Assembly (NCBI RefSeq): GCF_009852415.1
Contig: NZ_WOXS01000002.1
Location: 310,001 to 374,000 of the forward strand
Direction of reading: 5' to 3'
Origin: Streptomyces sp. Tu 3180
GTDB taxonomy: Bacteria > Actinomycetota > Actinomycetes > Streptomycetales > Streptomycetaceae
Length of the DNA: 64,000 nucleotides
Shown piece after piece: positions 8,405 to 17,499 of the stretch. Positions within the stretch are counted from its first letter, which is position 1, and each line of letters begins with the position of its first letter. The position numbers and the translations under genes are program-made. The notes under the pieces are model-generated. The model had not been told where the DNA came from. It did no database searches and saw only the letters and a program-made list of their open reading frames with translations.

Positions 8405-9334
8405 TCACCCTTCGTAGCGAGTGACCAGGGTCCGTACCGTCTCGGCGATGCGGTCGCGGAGTTCAGCCGGTGCCATGACCTCGACGTCGGCGCCCAGCCG
8501 CAGGAACTCTCCGTGGGCGTGGTCGATCGACTCGATGGGCACCCTGGCCTCCGTCCATCCGTCACCGGTGGGTGTGACGCCGAGGCGGCGGGCGCCCTCC
8601 GGGGTGAGCCGTAGCAGGGCCTCCCCTGCGTGTAGTCGCGCTCGGAAGTCGGCCAGATAGCTGTTCCAGTACCTGGTCAGGTCGAACCCGTCCTGTATGG
8701 CGAACTCGTCTTCCAGTTCCCGGAGTTCGAGGATCCGGTCGATCCGGTAGGTGCGGATCCCGGATGGTCCGCCGGCGACCAGGTACCAGCGGCCGGCCTT
8801 GAGTACGAGCCCATACGGCTCCACCCGCCGCTCGATCTCCTCCGGCGCCCGCCAGCGCCGGTATCGCAGTACCACCGCCCGCCGTGCCCATACCGCAGCG
8901 GCGGCCGCGGTCAGGTGAGGCGCACGGTCGACGTCGCCATACCAGCCGGGGGCGTCGAGCAGGAAGCGCTCCTGGATCCGCTCGGCGTGCTCGCGCAGCT
9001 CCGCCGGAAGGGCGGCCCGCAGCTTGAGCTGGGCGGTGACGAGCGCCTCACTGAGGCCGAGCTCGGCGGCGGCGCCGGGAAGTGCAGCGAGGAACGCGGC
9101 CTGCGCCTCGTCCGCGGTCAGTCCGGTGAGTCGGGTCCGGTAGCCGTCGACCAGCCGGTAGCCGCCCGCGTGTCCGGCGTCACCGTACAGCGGGATACCG
9201 GCGGCGCCGAGCGCCTCGACGTCTCGGTAGACGGTCCGTACGGAGACCTCCAATTCCTCGGCCAGCTGCCGGGCCGTCATCCGGCCCCGGTTCTGGAGCA
9301 GCAGAAGCAGGGTGACCAGCCGACTCGCACGCAT
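8405..9334 (-). CDS. YafY/WYL-domain transcriptional regulator
   Basis: A 309-residue regulator with an N-terminal DeoR-like helix-turn-helix (residues about 1-60: MTARQLAEELEVSVRTVYRD) and a WYL domain in the middle (GLVLKAGRWYLVAG near 185 and TYRIDRILELREL near 205), followed by the C-terminal WCX-like extension. WYL domains are thought to sense nucleic-acid or nucleotide ligands. It is divergent from the DUF1579-like/NIPSNAP pair across a 56-base gap, an arrangement typical of a regulator controlling its divergently transcribed neighbours. Confidence 0.92.
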   Translation of the reverse strand: MRASRLVTLLLLLQNRGRMTARQLAEELEVSVRTVYRDVEALGAAGIPLYGDAGHAGGYRLVDGYRTRLTGLTADEAQAAFLAALPGAAAELGLSEALVTAQLKLRAALPAELREHAERIQERFLLDAPGWYGDVDRAPHLTAAAAAVWARRAVVLRYRRWRAPEEIERRVEPYGLVLKAGRWYLVAGGPSGIRTYRIDRILELRELEDEFAIQDGFDLTRYWNSYLADFRARLHAGEALLRLTPEGARRLGVTPTGDGWTEARVPIESIDHAHGEFLRLGADVEVMAPAELRDRIAETVRTLVTRYEG

Positions 9335-9390
9335 GCCGCTCAGTATCCACTGACAGGGGATGTCAGGGGATCGGCCCTAACCTGCGGCGC

Positions 9391-9858
9391 ATGGACGACT
9401 TCGACTTCCTGCACGGCTCCTGGGACGTGGCCAGCCGCCGACTCACCACACCACTCGGCTCGGGCCCCGGCACCCGGGGGGAGTTCCCCGGTCACGCGAT
9501 GGTCCGGCCGCTTTTCGGGGGTGCCGGCAACATTGACGAGATCACCTTTCCCACCCTTGGCCGTCAGGGCGTGACCCTGCGGCTGTTCGACCGGGAGACG
9601 GAGCGATGGCCCCTCCACCGGTCCGACAGCCGGACGGGCCGACTGGATCCGCCGGTGGTCGGCGGCTTCACCGGTGGCCGCGGCGATTTCCACGGAGAGG
9701 ACACCTGCCACGGCCGGCCGATCCGAGTGCACTTCGCCTGGTACCGCCTCGGCCCGGACACTGCCCGCCGGGAGCAGGGGTTCTCCGCCGACGACGGCCG
9801 CTCCTGGGAGCTCAACTGGATCATGGGTCTCACCCGCACGGGGCGGGTCGGCGGATGA
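9391..9858 (+). CDS. DUF1579/lipocalin-like small protein
   Basis: A 155-residue soluble protein beginning MDDFDFLHGSWDV, the signature FLxGxW opening of lipocalin-like DUF1579 proteins. The end shows the matching strand motif FSADDGRSWELNW. These are small beta-barrel proteins of unknown ligand, often next to regulators and oxygenase-type genes. The start codon lies only 31 bases after a short TGTCAGGGGATGTCAGGGG direct repeat at about 9350-9369, a possible binding site for the divergent WYL regulator. It overlaps the next gene by four bases (ATGA). Confidence 0.8.
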   Translation: MDDFDFLHGSWDVASRRLTTPLGSGPGTRGEFPGHAMVRPLFGGAGNIDEITFPTLGRQGVTLRLFDRETERWPLHRSDSRTGRLDPPVVGGFTGGRGDFHGEDTCHGRPIRVHFAWYRLGPDTARREQGFSADDGRSWELNWIMGLTRTGRVGG

Positions 9859-10403
9859 GCATCGTCGAACTCCGGCAGTACACCCTGCATCCCGGAGCCC
9901 GGGAGACGCTGATCGAGCTGTTCGAGCGCGAGTTCGTGACCGGTCAGCAGGCGGTCGGCATCACCGTCGGAGGTCGTTTCCGCGACCTGGACGACCCGGA
10001 CCGCTTCGTCTGGCTGCGCGCATTCCCCGACATGGCGCACCGCCGGCGCGCGCTGCAGGCGTTCTACACCGGCCCGGTCTGGCGGGAGCACCGCGATGCG
10101 GCCAACGCCACCATGGTCGACAGCGACAACGTCCTGCTGCTGCGCGGCCCGGGCTTCACGCCTCCGCCCGGCGCCGGTGAAGTGTTCGCGACCGTCTGCC
10201 ACCCCGCCGACGCGGCCGCCTTCGATGCGTACGCCGCCCGGCACCTGAATCCGGGCCATGCGCTGCACCGCACCGAGCACGCCGAGAACGATTTCCCCCG
10301 TCTGCCCGTCCGCACCGGGGAGGACGCCCGAGTCTGGTTCGGCCTGGCCGAGCCACCACCCTGGCCGACCCGGCGGCTGCGGCTGGAACCCGTGACGCCG
10401 TAG
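9855..10403 (+). CDS. NIPSNAP family protein
   Basis: A 182-residue protein made of two ferredoxin-like halves. The first begins MSIVELRQYTLHPGARETLIELFE and contains FRDLDDPDRFVWLRAF, the NIPSNAP pattern. The second half (about residues 108-180) is a degenerate repeat. The ATG at 9855 overlaps the TGA of the upstream gene, indicating translational coupling. The role of bacterial NIPSNAP proteins is poorly known; monooxygenase-fold small-molecule binding is the usual suggestion. Confidence 0.86.
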   Translation: MSIVELRQYTLHPGARETLIELFEREFVTGQQAVGITVGGRFRDLDDPDRFVWLRAFPDMAHRRRALQAFYTGPVWREHRDAANATMVDSDNVLLLRGPGFTPPPGAGEVFATVCHPADAAAFDAYAARHLNPGHALHRTEHAENDFPRLPVRTGEDARVWFGLAEPPPWPTRRLRLEPVTP

Positions 10404-10545
10404 CCTCGGGCTTTCACAGAGCCAGCTGTCCCACGGGCGGCCAGAAAAGCAGAAAAGTCCTCTGAACAGCGAGAATGAGGATTGCCCCACAGGACTCCGT
10501 CAGGTCTTCGGGTTCGGTCTGTTCCTGGGCATGTTGGGTGGACGG

Positions 10546-11045
10546 ATGCACATGAAGTGAACCGCGTCCGGGCGAAGTCGGCGTTGTACGTGGCTGATGT
10601 CTTCGCGTCGGTGCCCCGCGAGGACCAGTGGGCCAAGGGTGACCGCTACCTGCGGGGACTGATGCCGGACGGCCGCCGTAAGTCGATCTCGGCCGGACAG
10701 GGCTGGTGGAACGGCACCCTGCCCGGCTGCCGGCTGCTGGTCGAGTGGCCCGAAGACGCCGAGGCGCCCACCGAGTACGGGCTGTCCAGCCCGCCGGCCG
10801 ACACCCCGATCGCCGACCTGGTCCGTCCGGCCAGGGTCCGCCGGCGCATCGAGCACGACTACCGCGGACTCAAGCACGGCCTGGGCCTGGACCACTTCGA
10901 AGGCCGGTCCTGGCCCGGCTGGCACCACCACGTCACCCTCGTGAGCGCCGCCCACGCCTTCCTCACCGAACAGCGGCTGGCCCCAGAAGCACCTGGACCG
11001 CACTCACTCCCTACCAGACCCTCGACGCCCTCCAGGACGTCCTGA
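10546..11045 (+). pseudogene. IS701-type transposase with internal deletion
   Basis: One frame carries an N-terminal piece (YVADVFASVPREDQWAKG, then GLMPDGRRKSI) directly joined to a C-terminal piece (VRRRIEHDYRGLKHGLGLDHFEGR, WPGWHHHVTLVSAAHAFL, TEQRLAP). In intact IS701 transposases these pieces are separated by more than 200 residues including two catalytic acidic residues, so most of the DDE domain is deleted. The C-terminal glutamate region (RRRIEHDYRGLK) remains. The open frame is misleading: it cannot encode an active enzyme but shows deletion without frame loss. Confidence 0.72.
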
Positions 11046-11197
11046 GGTGCTGGACCGGCATCTGCACCGCCTGCCACCAGCCCCCGCCCAGCGGACCACA
11101 CACGACATCAAGATCGAGACAGACCTGACGAGGTCCTGATGGATGCTCATCCGGACAGGTCAAAGACCCGCAGCCGGGCACCAGCCAGTGGCATCGT

Positions 11198-11401
11198 TCA
11201 GGCCGGCGTGACGTTCTCGGCCTGCGGCCCTCTCTGCCCCTGCGTGACGTCGAAGCTGACCTTCTGGCCCTCATGCAGCTCCCGGTAGCCGCCACCGGCA
11301 ATGGCCGAGTAGTGGACGAACACGTCCGGCCCGCCGCCGTCCTGCTCGATGAAGCCGAAACCTTTTTCCGCGTTGAACCACTTCACTGTGCCGGTGGCCA
11401 T
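11198..11401 (-). CDS. Cold-shock protein (CspA family)
   Basis: A 67-residue single cold-shock domain beginning [18 protein letters not shown], with both RNA-binding motifs (KGFGFIEQ as RNP1 and VFVHYSAI as RNP2). The start is ATG 11401, seven bases after GGGAGAG; an in-frame ATG at 11419 would add six unusual residues. It acts as a single-stranded RNA/DNA chaperone in the cytoplasm. It stands alone among mobile-element debris. Confidence 0.95.
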   Translation of the reverse strand: MATGTVKWFNAEKGFGFIEQDGGGPDVFVHYSAIAGGGYRELHEGQKVSFDVTQGQRGPQAENVTPA

Positions 11402-11689
11402 CTCGCTCTCCCTCACCATTGATCGGGCGGCGCAGCACCGTGCCGCGCGGCCTCAGATGGGATCATCGCCGACCGATCGGGCGCGGGACAGGAGAAACGC
11501 CCGCAGTGACCCCCGACGACAGCAGACCGCACCTGACGGCGGCTATGAACGAGACGGGCTGCGGGCGGTCAAGCGGCCCGTGCGGCGCCGGGGACAGCAG
11601 CGTGTCGGTCCCGGTCAGAGGCAGCACGCTCGTCGGCGTCCTCTTTACGCGGGTGGGCGTCCGGTGGCGGCGCTGCCGGGGTCGTCCAG

Positions 11690-12369
11690 CGGAGCGATGC
11701 GGGCGGTGAGGCGCTTACCGGCCGACTCCCGCCGGGCCTCGAAGCTCTGGGTGACCGCCGAGGACGGCCTCGGACCGCGGCGCGGTGCGGCTGCGGGCTG
11801 GGCACGGACTGACGGTGACCGAGACCGCGCTCGCCTTCGTGCAGGACGCCGCCACCGCGGCGGCCTGTGCCCGCCGCCGGGCTGGATCTCCGAAGTCCAC
11901 CACCCCCTCGGCGGTGGCGAGACCGTCATCCCCGACGCGCTGCTCCACTGCCGCAAGGGACGCGACGGGCACGGTTCCATGCTGTGGGCCTTCGTCGGAG
12001 CCGACCGCGCCGCCACGGGACCCGAACGCCTCGCCGCCAAACTCACCGCCTACACCCCCCCACGCTCACATACCCGCGCCACCGCCCGGTGCGCGTCGGT
12101 CGGTGGGACCGGAGGCGCCGCGAGAGGAATGTCGGCGCCGCTACCCGCTCTTCCCGCGGCTGCTGTTCGTCCTGGACGGCACCGGCCCCGCCGGAGTCGA
12201 CCACCATGTCCGCGCTCTCCGCACCGCCGCCGGCCGGCTCGCGCCAGACGCCCCACGGGGCGTTCCCGTCCTGGCCGCGGCGCTGGCCGACATCCTCCAC
12301 GACGAGCCCTGCACACCCGTCCGGCGGCCCGTCCAGGATCCCGACCGACGCGTCGGCTGGAACCACTGA
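11690..12369 (+). pseudogene. Replication-relaxation family protein, frameshifted
   Basis: Pieces of one protein occur in alternating frames: HGLTVTETALAFVQDAA (near 11800-11850), then in another frame WISEVHHPLGGGETVIPDALL and RAATGPERLAAKLTAYTP (11884-12055), then back in the first frame YPLFPRLLFVLDGTGPAGV, LAAALADILHD and RRVGWNH to a stop at 12369. Replication-relaxation proteins are common on actinobacterial integrative elements and plasmids. At least two frame changes make this a pseudogene, and the N-terminal winged-helix half is not recognisable. It suggests a former integrated element here. Confidence 0.68.
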
Positions 12370-12484
12370 GCTTGTTCCGCTTCGACGGACACCTGTCGGG
12401 CGGACGGCCGAGGCAAGAAGCCTGCGCGGCGCGTGGTCGGACCGGCCGGGAGCGGCTCCCGGACCGCTGTCGCATGCTGTGTCC

Positions 12485-12946
12485 ATGGAGCTCTTCGCCG
12501 GGGATCCGGCCTGTGTCTTCTGCGGCATCGTCTCCGGCCGGGCGCAGGCCAGCCGCGTGTACGAGGACGAGCTGGTCCTGTCCTTCATGGACATCCACCC
12601 GGCTGCTCCTGGAGACCTCCTCGTCATCCCCAAGGAGCACGCGGCAGGTCTGGAGGACATCGACGAGGCCCTGATGGCCCATCTGTTCCGCGTCGTCCAC
12701 CTGCTGACGCAGGCTTTGCGGCGCTCGGGGCTACCCTGCGAGGGAGTAAACGTATTCCTCGCCGACGGTGAAGCCGCCGATCAGACGGTCTTCCACCTCC
12801 ATGTGCACGTCTTCCCCCGCACCGCGGACGACCGGTTCCGCTTGGAGGTCAGGTGGCAGGAGCGGTCCCGTGCCGCCCTCGACCACGACGCCGCGCTGAT
12901 CAGAGCGCGCCTGAACCGCGGGAAAGACCGCCGGGAAACTCCCTGA
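12485..12946 (+). CDS. HIT family nucleotide hydrolase or transferase
   Basis: A 153-residue histidine-triad protein. The N-terminal CVFCGIVSGRAQASRVYED has a CxxC pair and the usual HIT opening. The catalytic triad HLHVHVFPR sits near residue 103. HIT proteins hydrolyse or transfer nucleoside phosphate groups. ATG 12485 is used; the frame is open far upstream through pseudogene sequence and that extension is rejected. It lies downstream of the broken replication-relaxation gene with no obvious partner. Confidence 0.92.
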   Translation: MELFAGDPACVFCGIVSGRAQASRVYEDELVLSFMDIHPAAPGDLLVIPKEHAAGLEDIDEALMAHLFRVVHLLTQALRRSGLPCEGVNVFLADGEAADQTVFHLHVHVFPRTADDRFRLEVRWQERSRAALDHDAALIRARLNRGKDRRETP

Positions 12947-13592
12947 GACGTGCAAGGCAGCGGGGCGAGCTGCTCACAGCACCTCATGGGCCCCAATCCC
13001 CCACCGATGCCCCCGCCCGGCGTCGCCGCCACCCTGACGGCGGCGACGGCCGCGGCCGCAACGGGGATGTCAGTGATCCGACTACGGCGAAATCACATGG
13101 TGACCTGCACGGACACGGGGGCGGTCCTCCGGTCTCGCCACAGCAGGCACAACTCGGCCTCGGGTGACCTACACGGCCCAGGTCGAACACAGATGCCACC
13201 CAATTCGCATCGACAGGTGCGGTTCGCCCCTTGTCGGCGTACAGCCGAAGGCGCACCGGTCAGTACGGATGAAAGTGCACCGCTCTGCCGCCCCTTCCGG
13301 CTGATGGGGCGGGGCCACCCGAATCCTCGGGATGCGGGACAGACGACGGCTGGCTGTCGGGTGGCCCCGGCGCTGTGGAGGACGGCGCGTTGCGCACGTT
13401 CGCGTGTGTTGGCCGGTGCGCTTTCACGCGAACGCTGACACCCCTGGCCGCCAGCGCCACCGACATGCCCGGCAGAGCGTCCGGGCCGCCGGAACCGACT
13501 ATGGATCTGCTGGTCATGCCCTCGCCGCCGATCGGTCTGTTCAACCGCCAGTAGGTCGCTGAACAACACAGATCGGGCCTTGAGTCCTGAGC
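12947..13592. other. Intergenic stretch with no recognisable gene
   Basis: No frame here has a convincing protein family, ribosome-binding site or codon pattern. The open frames on both strands are short and compositionally like antisense GC-rich sequence. The right part runs into a transposase fragment. It probably represents decayed sequence between mobile-element relics. Confidence 0.5.
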
Positions 13593-13751
13593 TTGGCGAC
13601 GACCACCCGGACCGGGCTGACCATCGGTGCCGAGTTGGACACCGGTAGCTACCGCCTGGGCTCCACGGTTACCGCTGCCGAGTTCCAGGCCCTGCCGATC
13701 ACGCCCGATGCATTCCACGACGACTGGAACTACGCCCTCGCCCCCGTTCCA
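13593..13751 (+). pseudogene. ISAzo13-type transposase C-terminal fragment
   Basis: About 50 residues match the end of ISAzo13 (Rhodopirellula-type) transposases: TRTGLTIGAELDTGSY, then ALPITPDAFHDDWNYALAP, where the xFHxxWNY box is the family ending. The preceding catalytic domain is absent. An in-frame ATG exists but no intact gene is expected. Confidence 0.62.
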
Positions 13752-14206
13752 CCGCGACCTCCGAAGGCGCCGGCGGCCGCCCGGCGGATCGACCCCGCCC
13801 TGACCGGGATGCTTAGCAATCCGGCCCTGACCGGCATGCCACGGTCCGACTTCGAGCGCCTGGTGGCACAGTCTCCGAGCCATACTGGGATGCCCTGGCC
13901 GAGGCCGCCTTCCAGCGGCGCTTCCCCCGTCCGCGCAGCTACCTCCACCCGCAGACCAGCAGCCTCGACCACTGTCACCGCCTCCTGGCAGCGCTCTTAC
14001 GTCGACGCAGGGCGATCACCAGCACACTCCTGGCCCAGCTGCCGGGCGTCACTCGCACCAACCTCTCCCACCAGTTCCAAGACGGCCACCGGCTTCTGGA
14101 CCTGCACCGCATCGTCGTCACACCACTGCCCGGGTCGCCCGCCCGGACTCTCGAACAGCTCCGAGCCCGCCTTCCTGACGAGAACCACCAGAAAGACCAG
14201 CCCTGA
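13752..14206 (+). pseudogene. Probable transposase fragments, family uncertain
   Basis: A start-like piece reading ALTGMLSNPALTGMPRSDFERL resembles the opening of several actinobacterial transposases. In another frame follows HRLLAALLRRRRAITSTLLAQ and RIVVTPLPGSP, ending at a stop near 14206. The two pieces are in different frames and the middle is missing. Position between an ISAzo13 end and an IS701 piece supports a mobile-element origin, but the family was not identified. Confidence 0.35.
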
Positions 14207-14220
14207 CAGTTATTCAGGTA

Positions 14221-14856
14221 CGAGCCCCCGGCCGCACGGAGAACCGCCAGATCGGGGTCCTCGCCGCCTGCACCTCCCGGCGCGGACGATCGCTGGTGGA
14301 CCGGGAGTGGTATCTGCCGAAGTCCTGGACGGCGGACCGGTACCGCTGCGAGGCGGCGAAGATACCCGACGACCGTGACTCCGCGACCAAGGGCGACCTG
14401 GCCAAAGCCATGATCCAGCGGGCCCTGGCCTCGCCCTTGCCCATCGCCCGGGTGACCGCGGACTCGGCCTGTGGCCAGGAATGGCGGCTGCGGCGGATGC
14501 TGGAGGAAGCCGGCGTCGGTTACGTCCTGGCCGTCCCGAAGTCCCAGCCCGTCCCTGCGCCGGGCCGGATCGATCTCGTCATCGCTCAAGCGCCGGATGA
14601 AGCCTGGGAACGCCATTCCTGCGGTGACGGGGCGAAGGGGCCGCGCGTCTACGACTGGGCCGCGGCGAAACTGCCTGCCCTCTGCGACTTCGACGGCGAT
14701 CAGCCCATGCACGACCGGCGGCTCCTGGCAGTTCACCGTCCCCCACCGACACACCGGCGGAAAGGCCGATCACGCGCTGAACTGTTCCTGGTGGCGGCGC
14801 CGCCACCAGGCCACTGCACGACGCTGCCACTACCGTCGCCGCCACGGCGGAGGTGA
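14221..14856 (+). pseudogene. IS701-family transposase, central DDE fragment
   Basis: The frame encodes VDREWYLPKSWTADRYRCEA, RVTADSACGQEWRLRRML and VGYVLAVPKSQ, the central DDE region of IS701 transposases, with the second catalytic aspartate in TADSA. Both ends are missing: the first part is replaced by unrelated transposase debris and the end frameshifts after about 14740. It is a different, longer remnant than the deleted copy at 10546-11045. Confidence 0.75.
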
Positions 14857-14944
14857 CGAACTTCCGGCACCTGACGCCACGGCAGCCGAACAGACTCGAG
14901 AAGGTTCCTCCGACCAGCAGAGACAGCGAACCGCAACTGGAGCA

Positions 14945-15568
14945 TCAGGCCAGGAGAATCTCGACAACGATCACCGCTGCCAGTACAACATAAACGGCGC
15001 ACGCAACATGATTCAGTGCAACCGTCGCTTTTGTCGAGCCGGTGAGCCGTGCATGGAAAAATCCCGACAACATTCCAATGCATCCGTAAAGAACCACCTC
15101 CATCAGGACATTGATTGCACCGAGGACGGCCATCTGAAATTCAGGATTATCTGCACTTCCTATGAACTGCGGGAGCATCGCGAGGTAAAAAAGAATTATT
15201 TTCGGATTCGTCAGGCTAACTAATACTCCTCGCAGATACCACCTACCTGGCGCGATATCGCCGTTTCCGTTGATCGCGCGACGCGCACTTCGCATTGTCG
15301 CGTACGCCAACCACAACAGATACGCTGCGCCCAATATTCTCACCGCATCAAGCACCGATGGGTGCGATTGGGCGACCCCTCCCATCCCGGCAACGACGGC
15401 GGCGGCATAGACACTCATACCTGTTCCTATACCGAGGATGGCCCTCAGCGCGGACAGGCGACCACCTTCAAGGCCCACTGCGAGCATGTAGAGCATATCG
15501 GGCCCGGGTGGAGCGAGAAAGAGCAGGATCACCGCAATGTAGCTCGGCAGTATCGCTAAATCCATCAT
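14945..15568 (-). CDS. LysE family translocator
   Basis: A 207-residue membrane exporter of the LysE/RhtB type with six hydrophobic segments. The N-terminal AVILLFLAPPGPDMLYML contains the family PGPxxxxxxxxG-type motif, and the central loop WLAYATMRSARRAI and SLTNPKIILFYLAMLPQF are typical. Start ATG 15568 has GGAGG about nine bases upstream. It would export an amino acid or derivative. It is divergent from a CGNR-type regulator; the pair has lower G+C and more A/T-ending codons than the surroundings, suggesting recent transfer. Confidence 0.9.
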   Translation of the reverse strand: MMDLAILPSYIAVILLFLAPPGPDMLYMLAVGLEGGRLSALRAILGIGTGMSVYAAAVVAGMGGVAQSHPSVLDAVRILGAAYLLWLAYATMRSARRAINGNGDIAPGRWYLRGVLVSLTNPKIILFYLAMLPQFIGSADNPEFQMAVLGAINVLMEVVLYGCIGMLSGFFHARLTGSTKATVALNHVACAVYVVLAAVIVVEILLA

Positions 15569-15772
15569 CGTCGACCACCTCCGGCTTTGGCGTGGCGTGC
15601 CAGGGACCCCTCGGCGCCGACAGTGATCGATCCGCGCCGAGTTGCCCAGTCGGTGGCCGGAAACCTGCTGCTGACCTGGAAGGATTCCACGATGCCCCCA
15701 AGCAGACACAGAACCACCTATGACGGTTCTAGCATGCTTGCGCTTCAGGTGGCAACCGGCTAAGGTGGTTCC

Positions 15773-16348
15773 ATGGCTACTGTTCACTTCCCCGAGTTTC
15801 GTCTGGGTAAAGTACTGGCGACTAGCTTCACGGGAACCCTGTCAGAGCGTTACGGTGAAACGTTGGAGCGAATCCCTGCGCCCTCTCGGCTCGCGGACTG
15901 GTTGGCAGTCAATGGACTCGCGGTCGACTCCTGCACCCAGTCCCAACTCGACCGGGCTCGAGAGCTAAGGGAATCAATTCATGCAGCTGCCACCGCAGTT
16001 GCAAGCCAGAACCCGCTTCCCTCTTCAGCCGTCCGAGTCATCAATGACTGCAGTACTCAGGGTCTGGCCTCGGCGATCTTGACGTCCGAGGGTGGCCGGA
16101 AATGGAGGTTGGGCTCTTCTTCCGTAGAAGATGCGCTCAGCGTGATCGCTGCCGATGCGACAAGCCTCCTTGCGGGAGAGCGGGAGGGAAAGATTTCCTT
16201 GTGCGCATCACCCACGTGTCGAGCCGCTTTTTTGGACACCAGCCGAGGCGGCACACGGAAATGGTGCGACATGAATACGTGTGGGAATCGCGAGAAGAAG
16301 GCACGCTTCCTCGCCAACAAGCGCAATAGCTCAACCCTTTCCGGCTGA
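15773..16348 (+). CDS. CGNR zinc-finger (ABATE-type) regulator
   Basis: A 191-residue protein with an N-terminal ABATE-like stress-response domain and a C-terminal CGNR zinc finger: CASPTCRAAFLD followed by KWCDMNTCGNREKKARF, providing four cysteines. The CGNR finger is predicted to bind nucleic acid. It is divergent from LysE across about 204 bases, a pairing that suggests it controls the exporter. Codon use is more A/T-tolerant than in neighbours, matching LysE and supporting joint transfer of a two-gene unit. Confidence 0.88.
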   Translation: MATVHFPEFRLGKVLATSFTGTLSERYGETLERIPAPSRLADWLAVNGLAVDSCTQSQLDRARELRESIHAAATAVASQNPLPSSAVRVINDCSTQGLASAILTSEGGRKWRLGSSSVEDALSVIAADATSLLAGEREGKISLCASPTCRAAFLDTSRGGTRKWCDMNTCGNREKKARFLANKRNSSTLSG

Positions 16349-16628
16349 CCACTTTCATACGTTCACCGGCATCGCCTCTCCCCTCGTCCGTCGGCGCAGG
16401 CTTGCCACATGAGACCACCTTTTACAGCGGCTGACACAATGAAGTGTTGAGGACCCAGCTCCAGGCATCCCGGCTCGCCGTTGGCGACGAACCCTGTAAG
16501 GGATCTCTCCAGCTGCTCGAGAAACTGCCGCAGGTCGTCAGCCACCCGGTCGAGTTCGGGTTCGTCCAGCGACGCCGTCCGCGTCCGGTAGATCACTCCG
16601 CTTCCTGGGTGAGATCGTCCGACCTGGC

Positions 16629-17499
16629 GGCATCGTGCTGCTCGACGATGTCCGGTGGCCATGCGGCGCGTCGGGGCGTGATGGCCCTGGGGCCGGGCGG
16701 GTCGTCAGGCCGTGGTGGGTGAGCCGGCGGCGCCGGTGATCTGGTCCCAGAAGGGCGAGGCGGACGGTCATTCCGGCTCGGTGGTCGGAGGCGGTCGTCA
16801 GGTGGCGGCGAGGCCGGAAGTGAGGCGAGATGCCGCTGAACGCGGACAGCAACCGCTGCGTCCCGCCCACGCCGCGGAAGCCCCTCGTCGCGCGTGCGCG
16901 CTGCCTCGTGGGCCGATGACTGTTCTCGGCCGGTTGTTCGAGCCCCTGTGGGGGCGGTGCCCGACCGGAGGCATGACCGCGCGGTGGGCGGCACCGTGGG
17001 AGCGCAGCTTGTCCGTGACCACCACCCGCGGCACCACGCGGGTCCTCTTCAGCAGGCGGCGCGGGAAACGCCGGGCCGCGGCCTTGTCCCGCCGGTCCCG
17101 CACGAGGATGTCCAGCACGTCGCCGTCCTGGCCGACAGCCCGCCACGGACACCCCGGCGCGCCGTTGATCTCGGTGAAGGCCTCGTCCAGATGCCATGTG
17201 CCGCCGGGCCGGGGCCGGCGGCGACGCGGTCCGTCGGCGTAGGCCCGGCCGGACCTGGCGCACCACCGCCGGACCGTCTCACAGGAGGCGATCACACCGC
17301 GCCGGAGCACCACCTCCTCACCTCCTCCGCCTCACGGAGGCCGAGCGGGAACCGGAAGTACAGCCGTACACCGTGGGAGAGCACCTCGGCCGGGTACCGG
17401 TGCCCCCTGTACGACGCCGACGCCCTCCCCACGGACGATCCCCCTCCCCGTGATCGATCCGAAGATCGTCCCACCCGGTCGATCAACGTGACAGTGCCC
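16629..17499 (-). mobile_element. IS6-family insertion sequence, degenerate (copy 1)
   Basis: The left end reads GGGCACTGTCACGTTGATCG on the minus strand from about 17499 and is nearly identical to the end of copy 3 at 29315. A diverged right end begins near 16629 (GGCATCGTGCTG). The transposase is split over at least three frames: YRGHRYPAEVLSHGVRLYF, then RGVIASCETVRRWCA, GTWHLDEAFTEIN and VVVTDKLRSHGAAHR, then NSHRPTRQRARATRGF and LLSAFSGISPHFRPRRHL. D residues in LDE and VTDK are visible. Inactive. Confidence 0.75.
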
